64,000 nt of DNA from Metellina segmentata (taxonomy: Eukaryota > Arthropoda > Arachnida > Araneae > Tetragnathidae), in the NCBI GenBank assembly GCA_947359465.1, contig OX375877.1, forward strand, positions 23,757,235-23,821,234, given 5' to 3'. Under the pieces are notes generated by a model. The model searched no databases. It was not told the DNA's origin and worked only from the letters and a program-made list of their open reading frames with translations. The position numbers were made by a program, and so were the translations under genes. Shown here piece by piece: positions 45,276 to 56,727 of this stretch. Numbering within the stretch: position 1 is the stretch's first letter; every line of letters begins with the position of its first letter.

Positions 45276-45480
45276 TCCTACTATTATAAAAGGAAGGGTT
45301 TGTCTGTTTTTTTCGATACTGCAAAATCGTGACGATTCCATGCCACTTACAGCAATGAAATTCGGCACACAGGTAGAAAATTAATTTTTTCGTTTCCGCT
45401 TTTATTTTGCCGGGAAGGAATGATGTTCCTCTCAGACGATAAATTTTTTAAATATTCTCACTTAGTTATTTAGGAAAATT
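45276..45480 (+). mobile_element. Second Helitron-like element, fused to the first (5' end)
   Basis: TCCTACTATTATAAAAGGAA starts one base after the CTAG end of the preceding Helitron. The body has GCCACTTACAGCAATG and GGCACACAGGTAG. It passes into shared unit sequence (ACACCAGATTAATAACTGAC) at about 45480, where unit A carries a Helitron 3' end. Confidence 0.6.
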
Positions 45481-47712
45481 TTACACCAGATTAATAACTG
45501 ACACCAATTAAGGTCTGAAATTGGGCTTACTTGTAGAGATGTATTTTATAACGATGCACAGAAATATTTGTCAGAATTTTCAACTAAATTTTATTTACGA
45601 CAGTTCCAAATTTTAGAAGTCTGACACAGTTGCTATTCCTTATCTATGCTTTAAATGCTTTATTATGACGGTCTGAAAGGTTTAACTTCTCTTATGGTAC
45701 CAAGCTTTTTTAGGTATGGAGTGTTTTTCTCGATGTCAAACCTGTATTATAATATTAACAGAAGGAGTAACGAAATATGGGTAAGTAGTTCGATAACAAT
45801 ATATGCATAAAGACCTAAAAAAGCGTCCAATATTTATAAATCCACCAAAACAATCAAGACCTAAACTAAGGCTAATTTCTAGTCTAATAAATAATTTACC
45901 AAGTGCAATAGACTTTGTCCCTCAAATAGACGGTATGCTGTCTCCTATTATTTTCAATTAACATTTCTAAAGAGGCATGGATACAGTTCCAGGTACGAGA
46001 AAGATTGCAGTCATGACCGACCCAAGGAGAGTAGCAAAGCTCTAATCCTGTTCTGAAATTTCATAATCATGTTAGCGTTTCAAAACAATCCATAATAGCT
46101 TGTGACCTTTACAATGGAAGGTTAATCCAAGGGACCAGTCTCGTACGATCGATATGTCCAATGTCTGGAAAGTATTATCAGGTTTATGTTTACATTGAAA
46201 TCGTATCATCATTGAGTAGAACCGATTTTTAGCTAACTTTACCAACCCTAAAAAAATGTAATTATAATCAGTGAAAATACAAGAATCAAAATTGAAAAAT
46301 CCAAAATATTTACTTTTTAGAGAACGTACTTCAATTAGTTGTTTAGCAAACACGACAAACACCTGTGGCGTGCCAATCTTTGTGAGAAGGTTCTTTGGTG
46401 GCAAATGGTAAACTGCAATTTGTTATTTTTCTACTTACTCAAAAGGAGGCAACGCAATATAAAATGTTTCAAGGTACAACTGCCATACAAATAGCAATTT
46501 TTTAAAGAAGATAAAAATATTGAAATCAAGAATACCAATAAAATACAATTTAAATACTACTAAAAATAGTGCAAAGTCATAAATACTTTGACAGAAAATT
46601 AAATATCTGAGTTACAGAATATTCAATAAAATTAGATACAGTTCAAATTTTAGCGCAATACACTGTAAAAAAATTTATATTTATAGTTTAGTTTTGGTTC
46701 TTGTTTCTTGCTGGAGTTCCAAATTGTTCAACAATTACATAGGACTTTTAATTACTGATGGCTCAGTTTTTATTTTGAAAGTCCTCACCTTGCCATCTCT
46801 TCCAGGAAATAATTCAAGAATTCTCCTCAATTTCCAAAAATGTCGAGGTAAGTGATCATCTTTTACCAAAACTATATCGTTAACTTTAAATTGGGGAATG
46901 TTGTTTTTAACTAGACCACTCTAGACCAAAAACCAAACTGGAGTGGGCTGATCTTAAATTTAACAAATACTTATTTCTCCATCTGGACCAAAAAGATCTC
47001 ATTACTCTTTCTCGATAATTATATGTCTTTATCAATGTTTTCCTAGAAGAGAGATTTTAATCAAGGTGAAGTTACACAAAGGGTAGCAAAGTTATTCTTT
47101 TTTCTAAAAGAAAAAGTGCTGGGGTTAAATCATTTGGATTATCCGTGTCACTTCGAACACAAGTAATAGGCAGAGAAGTAATCATTCCTTCAATTTTGGT
47201 AACGCGAGTTTGTAACTGTCCGATGATCAGAAAAGACTTTCCAAGTGTCTTTCGCAGAGCTACTTTCATTGTACGCACCATGCGTTCATAAAATCCACTC
47301 CACCTGGCGGGTCTTTCCACTATATACTTTCATTTTATACCGTTGGAAGCATAACAATTTTCAACTCCGGATGATTCATAACTGACCACATTTGTTTTAG
47401 CTCCAATTCAGCACGTTTAAATGTACGCGCATTGTCCGATATCACCACTGAACACAAGCTTCGTCGGGAAATGAAGCGTCGGAAGGCATGAAGAAAGGTA
47501 TCAGTCGACAGACCACCGACTAGTTCAAGATGGACACTTCTTGTCACTGGACAAGTTATCAAGAGAATACACTGTTTTCCATCACTATCTTTCACAAATA
47601 GCGCACCAAAAAAATCAACACCGATAATCGAAAATGGGGCTGATTGTTCCATTCGTTCAGCTGGTAGTGGGGCAACATTCTGGTCTCCTGGAGAAGAATT
47701 GAATCTTTAGCA
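45480..47712 (-). pseudogene. BEL-2 integrase and 3' region (unit B)
   Basis: Minus strand: integrase core at 47652-47335 (FSIIGVDFFGALFVKD with the first Asp, VVISDNARTF with the second Asp intact, unlike unit A). 47320-47072 has the region GFYERMVRTMKVALRK and the DUF5641 start. The tail with ILELFPG and the RDGKVRT block is near 46800. The part left of 46700 is probably 3' untranslated/LTR. Frames are broken at several places. Confidence 0.75.
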
Positions 47713-48085
47713 GAGAAAAATCTGAGCCGGCACCACACTCTCCAAATTTCCACCACGTCATCTGGTGGTTAAGGTGTTAGCCTCTCAATCGGAAGTTTGC
47801 TGGATCGAATCTGGATCAGTGCATGGATGTTTGTAAGCATATGGTGTAGAGGTAGCTGATGCACCTTAAATATGTCGGGACGAAAGTCCTCACGTTGGGT
47901 TTGTGTGGAAGTTTGGAGAGTGGGGTGCCAGCTCAGGTGTTGCCTCGTCATCTGACCATGATTCAAAATTACGTGGCGTTGTCTTCGGAACCATCGGTTA
48001 TGGGATAGATCCCGGAAAGTCGTTAATAGGACATTGTATTGCTCTATGACAACGTTAATGAAAATTACAAAATTTTCAAATTCAC
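47713..48085 (+). mobile_element. tRNA-derived SINE, plus orientation (unit B)
   Basis: A-box-like TGGTTAAGGTGTTAGCC and B-box-like GGATCGAATCT, then the GCTGATGCACCTTAAAT body. Same place as 14317 in unit A. Confidence 0.65.
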
Positions 48086-48275
48086 CAAGTCAACATTAGG
48101 ACATTTGAGTTTACTCTAGATTTAACATGCACCAGCCCCATTTGTACACGGTGGTCTTTCGTTGATTCGTACTCGCAATCCTCTGGTTGCTGATCCGTTG
48201 CTTTTCCAACTGGGCTACCGCGGCAGGAAGCGCAGTGAGCAAACCCAATGAGCCACCAAGCATAGATAAAGCTTG
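48086..48275 (-). mobile_element. tRNA-derived SINE, minus orientation (unit B)
   Basis: Minus-strand A-box TAGCCCAGTTGG and B-box-like GAGTACGAATCAAC, then GGCTGGTGCATGTTAAAT. Tail to tail with the previous SINE. Confidence 0.62.
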
Positions 48276-48404
48276 AATCATGAAGTAAAAGTAATTGAGT
48301 TGTGACTTGGTTATGCTTCTATGGCCAAAGTCGATTCGCTAACCCATCTGGCCTTTACTTCTGAGGTCTAACGACAGCGACTTTGCTCTCATGCTCTTCT
48401 GCGA

Positions 48405-49696
48405 CAGGAGTGTGCACACATGAGTTCAATTAGACCCGCATTTCGGTATTTCATATATGTATTATAAAAAGACACACCATAGGTACAAATATATAGTACG
48501 CCACTGCATGGTCAGCACGGCGTTGCCCATGAGTTTTTTTGTGGTGTCAGGTATGACCACTGCTTACTTAAGCCCAGTAATTACTACGAATTCGTAGCAT
48601 ATTGGATAACAGCCATAAAAGCGTAGCCCCTGGTGTTGATTTGCTTCGCAAATCAAATGAAAATTCGTAGCCTTTGGAATGAATTCCCTCCTAATTCCAA
48701 ATTGGTTTGCTTCGCAAAAAAAAATTTTGAACATTATGAAACAAACATACAAACACTTCCATTTATAATATCTTTTCGTGAGTTGCCCGTGGTGTTGGTT
48801 TGCTTCGCAAGCCAAACGATATCAATATTTAATTGATAAATTATTTTTAAAAAAATATCAAACGTAATAAGGTATCTATCTGGTGTAATATTTTCCGTAG
48901 ATTTCAAATCCGTTAAAATTTTTATTCTATCTTTAACAATCGCTGAGATAGAAAAAAAGCACCTAAGAACGGCCAGAGATAACTTTCATAATATCTTTTG
49001 TTTCACTTTAATCCGTTCCTCAGAAATCAGAATGAATGAATCCCAAATGAAACGAAGGTCATTCGAATCTGATCGCTCCCATTCAAGACGGAAGGTGAAA
49101 AAAATGGTATGGTTCCAAAGGCTGACATCAATAGTGACGTGGGGCAAAAAAGTCTAAATTTTTTTATGCTTCTTCATTTCCCGAATAAAGAAAGAACGGT
49201 GAAAAAACTATTAAATTCATTTTAAAATGTTCTTGACTGAATTTTAAAATTCGCCGCGACCCCAAAATTGAAACAATTCAGACTACCTGTGTGCCAAATC
49301 CCATTACTGCAAGTACCATAGATACGTCAAGACTTTGCTGGCAAGAAACAAACAAACACTTCCTTTTATAAAAGTAGAGAATATATACATAAATTCAAAT
49401 TTAATTAATATGGTTATATATTTTACTCAAAGCTTAAATGTAATGTTAAGTACACACAAATATATATAATTAAGAAAAATTGCTAATTGTTTCAATTACA
49501 AACTACTTATTTCAAACTTTTAATAACAAAAAATAAAATATAATAAAAATGTAATAAGTATAACACTTAACGAAGACCTCCGTTCAAATCTCAATTGATT
49601 CGTGCAAAAAGTTTTAAAACAATTAAAAAAAGTGGGTTTAAATTTTCTATAGGAGTCGCATTTTACTAAAAGAAGAGCTCCATGTGCACACCCCTG
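48405..49696. mobile_element. hAT-3, non-autonomous (unit B)
   Basis: Ends CAGGAGTGTGCACAC and CACACCCCTG; same arrangement and contents as 15031-16342. No target duplication visible. Confidence 0.5.
48497..49378 (-). mobile_element. Two head-to-tail Helitron-like elements (unit B)
   Basis: The minus strand starts TCTACTTTTATAAAAGGAAG at 49378. A hairpin GGTTTGCTTCGCAAGCC is at about 48797, and the end-start junction lies near 48775. The second ends with GCCGTGCTGACCATGCAGTGG at about 48500. The GCTTCGC hairpin is also repeated near 48648. Confidence 0.6.
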
Positions 49697-49916
49697 GCAT
49701 AGAGTTAAGTCAACTACAACGAAAAGACGTTGGATGTAACAAACTTCAAAGCTACCTAGTCGAAGCTTTTCCTTGATTCTTTGAGGCACACGATTTTAAA
49801 GAAAATTCAAGTTGCACTGAATTTTTTTTTAATAAACATATGAGAAAAAAAGCTTATTTCTATTATTTAACGTAAACTTTTGCATCAACACATTAAAATT
49901 GCTACATAAACAGGGT

Positions 49917-50488
49917 TTAACTCATTCGGGCCTAATAGGCACATACGTCCCAGAGATTAGATTTCAATCCCTATTGAGTCAATAAATCCCACTTTTAAAT
50001 GGGTTCTTACGTTTTCAGTGTTCTTAAGGAATTAGAGAATAAAAAATTATTCCCTTAGCTGAGTAACTAATAAATATTAGAAGGTTAAAAACAAACATAA
50101 AAAGAACGCAAAACTACGTTCGACCTTCAAAAAAAGCAAACACTTTGTTGAATGTAGGAGACAATCTACCTGTTCAACACACTCCGAGGAAACGATGTAG
50201 CTACTGTTCACCAAGATAGATAGAAACAAGAACATTTACTATTTGTCAAATGCGTCAGGTTGCACTTTGTAAAGACAGTTTTACGCCATATCATACTTAA
50301 CTTGTACTGCAAGAATAAGAATACAATATTCGATGCCTTTCATTTCATTTTACTCTTTATCCAAATGCTGTGTAAGGTTATTATCACATTTTCCTAGACG
50401 ATTGGGAAAATTGTCCGATTGACAATACGATTGGGACATATATCCCAAGATATTTCCAGGAAACGGGAAAAGTTAAAAACTCTAAACT
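49917..50488. mobile_element. piggyBac-like MITE candidate (unit B)
   Basis: TTAACTCATTCGGGCC at the left and GGGAAAAGTTAA at the right. Subterminal CGTCCCAGAG and TTGGGACATATATCCCAA are partial palindromes. The TTAA edges suggest piggyBac, but the ends are poorly inverse. Confidence 0.4.
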
Positions 50489-50822
50489 CATAGTAGACTT
50501 CTTTTGGCATGTCAACATTAATTCAAACTACTTTTCATAGTTCAATTTTAATCATGCAAAAGTCGGGATAAAAGAGTTAAAAGGGATTTTGATGTTACTA
50601 TTTACAAAAATATCTATTGCAGATGCTAACTATTTCACAAGTGCTTTTTGTGTGGTAGCCACGTAAACTAAACAGCAGTTATCATGATTTGATAAACCTG
50701 GAAAAGCTTGATTTCTCCCAGCTATGCTTAAACAGCCATGAAACCTTCGATGAAATAACTGGCTTGTAGAGGAAAAATCCAAAGAAATTCTAAACTCATG
50801 ATTTAGTTCATCATGGTATTTA

Positions 50823-50960
50823 GGCCCTGTTCACATTTACAGTTTTCTAACGCGCGTTTTCGAAGACAGATTTACATAAGCATTAAATTAAGTTTTCTTG
50901 TTCCTATAATTCATGTTTTTATCCATGCGATCGTTAAAAAACGCCTCATGTGAACAGGGC
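50823..50960. mobile_element. PIF/Harbinger-like MITE (unit B)
   Basis: Ends GGCCCTGTTCACAT and ATGTGAACAGGGC with TTA on both sides; same element and place as 17493-17631. Confidence 0.75.
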
Positions 50961-51538
50961 TTAATGTTCAGCTAGTTTTATTTATTTCATTCGTGTTGTC
51001 CACTTTAAATACACTGAGTGAAAAGGAATTTTATGGGTCTAGAAATGGTAAGTAATGCAAATCATGTCATGTGTCGTAAAAGTATTAAAAGAAAGAACAG
51101 TTTTATTATTTAGAAATAGAGTTTTAAGAACGTATGAATCTTCAAAAATGTGATATATTAAAACAAAAAATGAATTTAAATTATATATATTATATCATTA
51201 ATTCTGAATTCAGCATAAATTTGAAACTCTTTACTTACAACAATGGAAATAAAACAATTGAACAACCCTCCTTTTTTCTCCTTAAACAATAAAGTTAATT
51301 TGAGTATAATAATGGATGAGTCCATTGTTACGTAAGCATCGAAATTTCTAATTCACTGTTAACCCAAACATTGTTGTGCATGTAAAAAGTATTGTTTTAA
51401 AAAGATTTCGTCATTCATGTTTTATCTTTCGAACTGCTAACTAGCGCATTTAAAGCTTTGATCAAGTGAGATAAATATACGTTTGATTAAAGATATTTTT
51501 TGTTGTAGAGGAATTTTCCGCTGCAATTTATTTATAAA

Positions 51539-51740
51539 AAGTACTTTTCAGTACTATTTACGTCATTTTCATCGACGTTTCATATAAACAGTACTTTTCA
51601 GTGCTATTTTCGTCTTTTCTATCGACGTTTTACTTACAAACAGTACTTTTCAGTGCTACTTACGTCAATTTTACCGACGTTTTAAACGAAAAGTACCTTT
51701 CAGTGCTATTTACGCCAATTTCGTAGTCGTCTTAATCAAC
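51539..51740 (+). repeat. Four ~50-bp tandem repeats before the two-exon gene (unit B)
   Basis: Repeat starts lie at about 51539, 51589, 51641 and 51691, matching the unit A array in number and spacing. The ACGTC/GACGT inverted pairs and TCAGT boxes are mostly kept. TATAAA is at about 51583. Confidence 0.75.
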
Positions 51741-51747
51741 TTTCAAG

Positions 51748-52232
51748 ATGTTGGATTGGTTTGGAAAACAAATGTAAGTATGTTATCTATTCCTTATATT
51801 ATCCTTAAATTTCTTATTTGTAGGCATTTTGGTGTATGATAACATTACGTTTTACCATAAACTGTTGGTTTCAAATACATATAATGTGTCCTTTGTGTTT
51901 TGGAAAATTAATAAATACCAACCTACTATTTCAGAAGGAAGTTTCAAGAAAAAAGAATTAAGAAGAAACAGGCCAAAAAGGAGGCCAAAGAAAAGAAAAA
52001 GCAGCCCTATGTGGAACGCGACTACCTCGCAGAATGGAATGCAGAACATCCGGATGAATATATGGACTTGCGTCTCCGCACCATCGAAGACGAGATGGTA
52101 GAAAGAGCATTACTAGCTGCTACACAAGCTGTTGACACTCCAGCTGCAGAGGATGCCACAGATCTCAACGGAGAAGATCAGGTTGACAATAATTGCTCAG
52201 ACAATTTTGTCCTCACGTCTCAGTGGTACTGA
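51748..52232 (+). CDS. Two-exon gene for a 107-aa protein of unknown function (unit B)
   Basis: Exon 1 is 51748-51773, the intron 51774-51934 (161 bp, GTAAGT...TTTCAG) and exon 2 51935-52232 (stop TGA instead of TAA). The product has 9 substitutions against the unit A copy. Four of them fall in a seven-residue stretch after the central block (MAERVQQ / MVERALL). The basic N-terminus, the central block (YVERDYLAEWN to TIEDEM) and the last 16 residues are identical or nearly so, although silent changes occur in the latter two. In total 7 silent codon changes and no indels are seen. The family is unknown. That both copies stay open over 324 coding bases, beside element ORFs that are all broken, suggests function or recent duplication. 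Confidence 0.72.
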
Positions 52233-52670
52233 GCATCACTGAGAGTCACTGCAAAGAAAGCCTTCCTCCTAAACCGAACTGCGGACTCGTCAATTTTGAC
52301 CTAAATAAAGTCATCGTTACAAGCAACCCAGAACTTGAATGACTAATACTTCACACTTTTTTGGCATTACAAATCAAGACAAAGAAAGACTCAGAAAATC
52401 AATGATAAGCTGATTTCCTTGGAAAGCAGATGCATATTCAATATAGTTTTAGAACCTCCATGAATAAGAACCAACAAACCCACATTGAAATTTCGAAACT
52501 TTACAGAAGAACTACATATAAAACGTTCCGACAAAAACTTTGAGAAGCTGATATTCAAAATTGATTCATCATTAATGTTATATATTGGTATACCTGTATA
52601 ATCACCTCTTATACTTTCGTTATTAGAAAAATTAAAAAGCCCATTTCATGATATTTCGAATTTAAAACTC

Positions 52671-52676
52671 AATAAA
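52671..52676 (+). terminator. Polyadenylation signal of the two-exon gene (unit B)
   Basis: AATAAA 439 bp past the stop, followed by TTGTGTTTGTATTCATTG; same layout as unit A. Confidence 0.5.
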
Positions 52677-52997
52677 AAAAATATTTCCCTTCATTGTGTT
52701 TGTATTCATTGCTTAATTTTCATATATTTAAGATTATTCTTTTCTAGAGGAGCAGAACTCTACCATTTTGCCAAGATCTAACAAAAATCAAAACTGTTCA
52801 GGCAACTTCACATTTATTTCAGGACCATAAATGTTCCCTTACGAAATTTCTTTATAAAGTTTAATAAAACTCAATTGAAAAACAAAATTTCGTTTCTAGG
52901 GAAAAAAATTCTAGAATATTTGAAAAGAGGAATAACGAGCTCCGATTCTATAGAAATTTAGTAGTATAGAATTCTATAGAAAAGTAATATTGCGAAA

Positions 52998-53262
52998 AAA
53001 AACTAAAGTGGTTGTGGTTGAAGATTCAATGGTTAGGGTTTTGGGAGACATGGTAGGGCGTGAAAAGCGCAATTTTGCAAGGTGTTGTTTGCCAGGTTCC
53101 AGGGTCAAACATATAGTTGAGGCAGTTAAGGCAGGTGTAGTTAAAAGGAGGAAAAGGCAGTAGTGTGGGTGGGAACTAATGATGTAGAGAGGACCACTAA
53201 TGTTGAGTTTAAGAGGGAAGCGGAAACACTTTTGAGAGGCATTAAGTCTCATGGAGTAGAGG
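52998..53262 (+). mobile_element. LINE copy 3, ORF1 N-terminal fragment
   Basis: It begins abruptly after the CTATAGAA stretch with AAAGTGGTTGTGGTTGAAG. That is the ORF1 esterase start, with EDSM where GDSM is expected. About 1.58 kb present in unit A (19690-21270) is deleted here. It stops in ATTAAGTCTCATGGAGTAGA and joins a truncated hAT-1. Confidence 0.7.
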
Positions 53263-54708
53263 TTAATTAATAGGACTAAATTTAATACATTTGGTCAAAT
53301 TGTTATTATCCGCAGCACATCCCCTCTGCTCTTTCAACTGTGGAAATTGACTGAAATCCTGATTTTCTAACTGAGAGATGAACAGATTCAATGTCATTTT
53401 AAATTAATTAATGCTATTTACTAAGCTGGGAAATAATTTCTTTTTGCCTTGTAGCGTCGAATTTAGTTAATTGAGACGGTTAGTACATCAACTGAAAATG
53501 CCAATTCAAATTGTAAGTTGTTATCAAATAATAGGGTTATTTTATCAGGAGAGTTCAATTTGCTGTTCTCAAAAATTAAAAATAGCAATTTTGAATTTCT
53601 TAAATCTACTCAGAGCCTGTCCTCTAGAAAGCCAGCGCAGCTCACAATAAAGAAAAGGTTCACCATATTATAAATCTAATAATTCAATATTCTCTGAATT
53701 ATCGGCTGTTTAACGCTCTTGTTCTAATTTTAATCTCACATTTCACAACCTGTAACAAAACATGCTACATTTTTTTAAAATTTTACACACAGTGCCTCTT
53801 GGTGTATAATAATTCATTGATATTTTAGTGCAGTACGATTTAAAAAATCTTTCAAGCAAAGGTGTAGTGCCATTTACGGCGTACCGTCAGTACACATACT
53901 GATGAGTACAATAATCTAGTTTAGATTTTCTTGGCATAATTTTACATTTTAAATATATATGATCCTCTTGTTCATTAAGTTGTTGAAATACATACAGAGA
54001 GAGAGAGAGAGAGAGGAGAGAAAGAGAGAGAGGAGAGAAAGAGAGAGGAGAAAGAGAGAGAGAGTTCCACGATACATCTCGCATTAGTTTAATTTGGTAT
54101 AGCAATATTGTCCGATTTTTTTTCAATACCTTTATTACCAAGATGGCGTGGAAATATTTGGAAACAGAACAGTTTTTTTTTTCGGTAATGCTAAAGCAAT
54201 TTCATAGGACGCATCTGTCATCACCTCGTCTACACAACTGACATTAGCAAATATATTTTGTATTCTGATTTCTTCCTTTTTTTAGTCACATATTCTTTAC
54301 GTAACTCCGACACGAGAACAAGGTTAATTTTTCCTTCTATGTTAGCCTGATGCTGTGTTTTATGGTGTTTATTAAAATTGTGTCTTCTATTATGTGAAAG
54401 AGTAGTTTCACAAACAATGCAAAAAACGATTTTCCTGATGGACTTGCTGTAAATAACTAATTTTCTTACTGTTCGTTAAATTCACTTTTTCTCTCATACT
54501 TTATCCTCTTCTTTTGCTAATTTTCTTTTGCACAGAGATAACTAACAGAAAAAAAAAACAATAAAAAGTACAAAAATCTTGAAAAAGAACAAACAGATCA
54601 CAAGTGCGTCATATCACACATAATATAAAATGCAAAATCAAAAAATTGCGTCGAAATGTTTGTTTGAAATGCGAGTTTGGCGCATGCGCCACAGGTTGGC
54701 CACCCCTG
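53263..54708 (-). mobile_element. hAT-1, left end deleted (unit B/C boundary copy)
   Basis: It corresponds to 22186-23401, with the C-terminal transposase region missing. About 290 bp at 53690-53985 have no counterpart in the unit A/B boundary copy. It ends in AGGTTGGCCACCCCTG at the same LINE position as the other copies. Confidence 0.75.
53997..54066 (+). repeat. (GA)n microsatellite in hAT-1
   Basis: About 70 bp of GAGAGA with GGAGAGAAA interruptions, against about 25 bp at the same place near 22703. It has expanded in this copy. Confidence 0.85.
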
Positions 54709-56727
54709 TGTTAGATAATGGGTGGTTAAATCAAAGGGTCTAGAAGATGAACGGGTTGTTAAGGGATTTGTGTGAGAAGGAGGAGGTTAGATTTTTAGAT
54801 GTTTGGAAGGAGTGTAGGAAGGATTGGATAATCAGGAAGAATTTGCATTTAAGCCTGATAGGTAATAGAGAGGTTGGCAAGCGGGTTTTGAATATTCTGG
54901 AGTCAAAAAACTAGAATACAAGCAGGGATGGGTGGGCCATAGAGGGTTGACAGTACACAGTAATTACTTAGGAAAACTAACAGGGTCTAAATTACTGAAG
55001 ACAAACAAAGATAAAGTGCAATGTAAGGGATAAAAACAATACCACGACAAATATTACAAAGGGAAAGTGCAATATAAGGGTGAAAAATAAGCTAAAAGTA
55101 TTTTATTATAATGCTCGGCAGTGTAAGAAATAAAATGGATGAGCTCAGGGGAATTGCACAAGCAGAGGATATAGATATCATTGGGATAACTGAAAGTTGG
55201 GCAAGCAGTGAAGATGCACAAATTTTAGAATTGAGTGGATTCACAATGTTTAGGGAGGACAGAGTGAATAAGAAAGGGGGTGGGGTTTTGATTTATGTGA
55301 GTAAATTCTTAAACTGTACGGTAATAAGAGTTAAATAGTAAAACTGAGAGTATAGAATCAGTCTGGGTGAAACTAAATGCAGACAAAGGCGAAGGACTAA
55401 TTCTAGGTAATATATATAGACCTGTTTGCAGTGAAGAACAGGAAACGGGTATGTGCAATCTGATAAACGAAGCATGTCAAAAAGGAGAATTAATTTTAAT
55501 GGGGGATTATAACTATCCAAAAATTGACTGGACAAACAATCTAGCTACAAATGGGAAAGGGGCAGAATTTTTTGAAGTGATAGACGATAGTTTTTTGTAC
55601 CAGATGGTGTATGAGGATACTAGGCACAGTGCAATATTGTATTTGATTTTCAGCAATGATGAGGATAGTGTGCAGGATTTGGTTATAGGTGAGCCACTAG
55701 GAGAAAATAATCATAGAAGTATCAGATTAAGTATGAATTTTCAGTCAGCATACACAATCAATAGTAGGATAATTCCAAATTTCAGAAAGGTAAATTTGCA
55801 TAGGATAAGGGAAGAATTAAAAAAGACATTCAAAGGGGAATTAATAGCACCGCAGCATTCTGAATAGTGGGAGGAATTCAAGAATAAGTTAGACAGGGTG
55901 ATTAAAAAACATGTAACGTTCAGAAAAAAATGAAAATCTGGAAACTTGATCACTATGGGTTTTCAGGGGAAACACACAAAGCTTTAAAATTAAAACAAAG
56001 ACCATACAGTGTATATAAAAGCACTGGTAACGACAGGAAGGAGGCATATCTGAAAGCCAGAGGAATTTAAAAATATTAGTCGGAAGCAAAATATGTCATT
56101 GGAGGAAAAACAAGTGAAACAAATGTAAACCCAAAATAATATTTTGCATATGCAAGTGGTAAAAATAAATTTAGTACTACACTTGGCCCGTTGGAGGGGA
56201 GGGGAGGAGAATTAATTCAAGACGAGGTGGGAACGGCAAACGTGTTAAATGACATTTTTCTGGGGGTTTCAATGCTAACTATAAATTAAAAAAGGATCCT
56301 AAGGATGGAGCCTTTGCAGGGTGTACAGTTAAATAATGCAAATTTAACAGGGAAGAAATAGTAGAACGAATAGAAGAAAGTAATTAAGCCATCTAAAGCA
56401 CCATTGCCAGACGATATATATCCGAGAGTACTAGTGGAATGCTCGGAAGAATTGGGGGACGTAATTCACATATTTAATTCAACATATAGCACGGGTTGGG
56501 TACCAATGAATTGGAAGTTGGCCAACATAACTCCAATTTTCAAAAAGGGAATACAAAGTGATCCGAGCAACTATAGACCAGTAAGTCTAACATCAGTAAC
56601 TGTCAAAATATTTGAATCTCTTTAAAAAAAGCATATAATGTTATACTTGGAGGAAGGGGAACTGTTGTCAGATAATCAGTATGGGTTTAGGAAGGGATGA
56701 TCCTGCTCTACAAACCGTTTGAAGTTC
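54709..56727 (+). mobile_element. LINE copy 3, main body, 3' truncated
   Basis: ORF1 end to about 54913. ORF2 endonuclease at 55111-55867 in two frames; MGDYNYPKIDW keeps the catalytic Asp, but the late SDH block is NNH. Reverse transcriptase entry at 56404-56625 (NWKLANITPIFKKG). The element stops at CCGTTTGAAGTTC and continues directly in BEL-1, so the catalytic part of the reverse transcriptase and the 3' end are missing. Confidence 0.82.
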
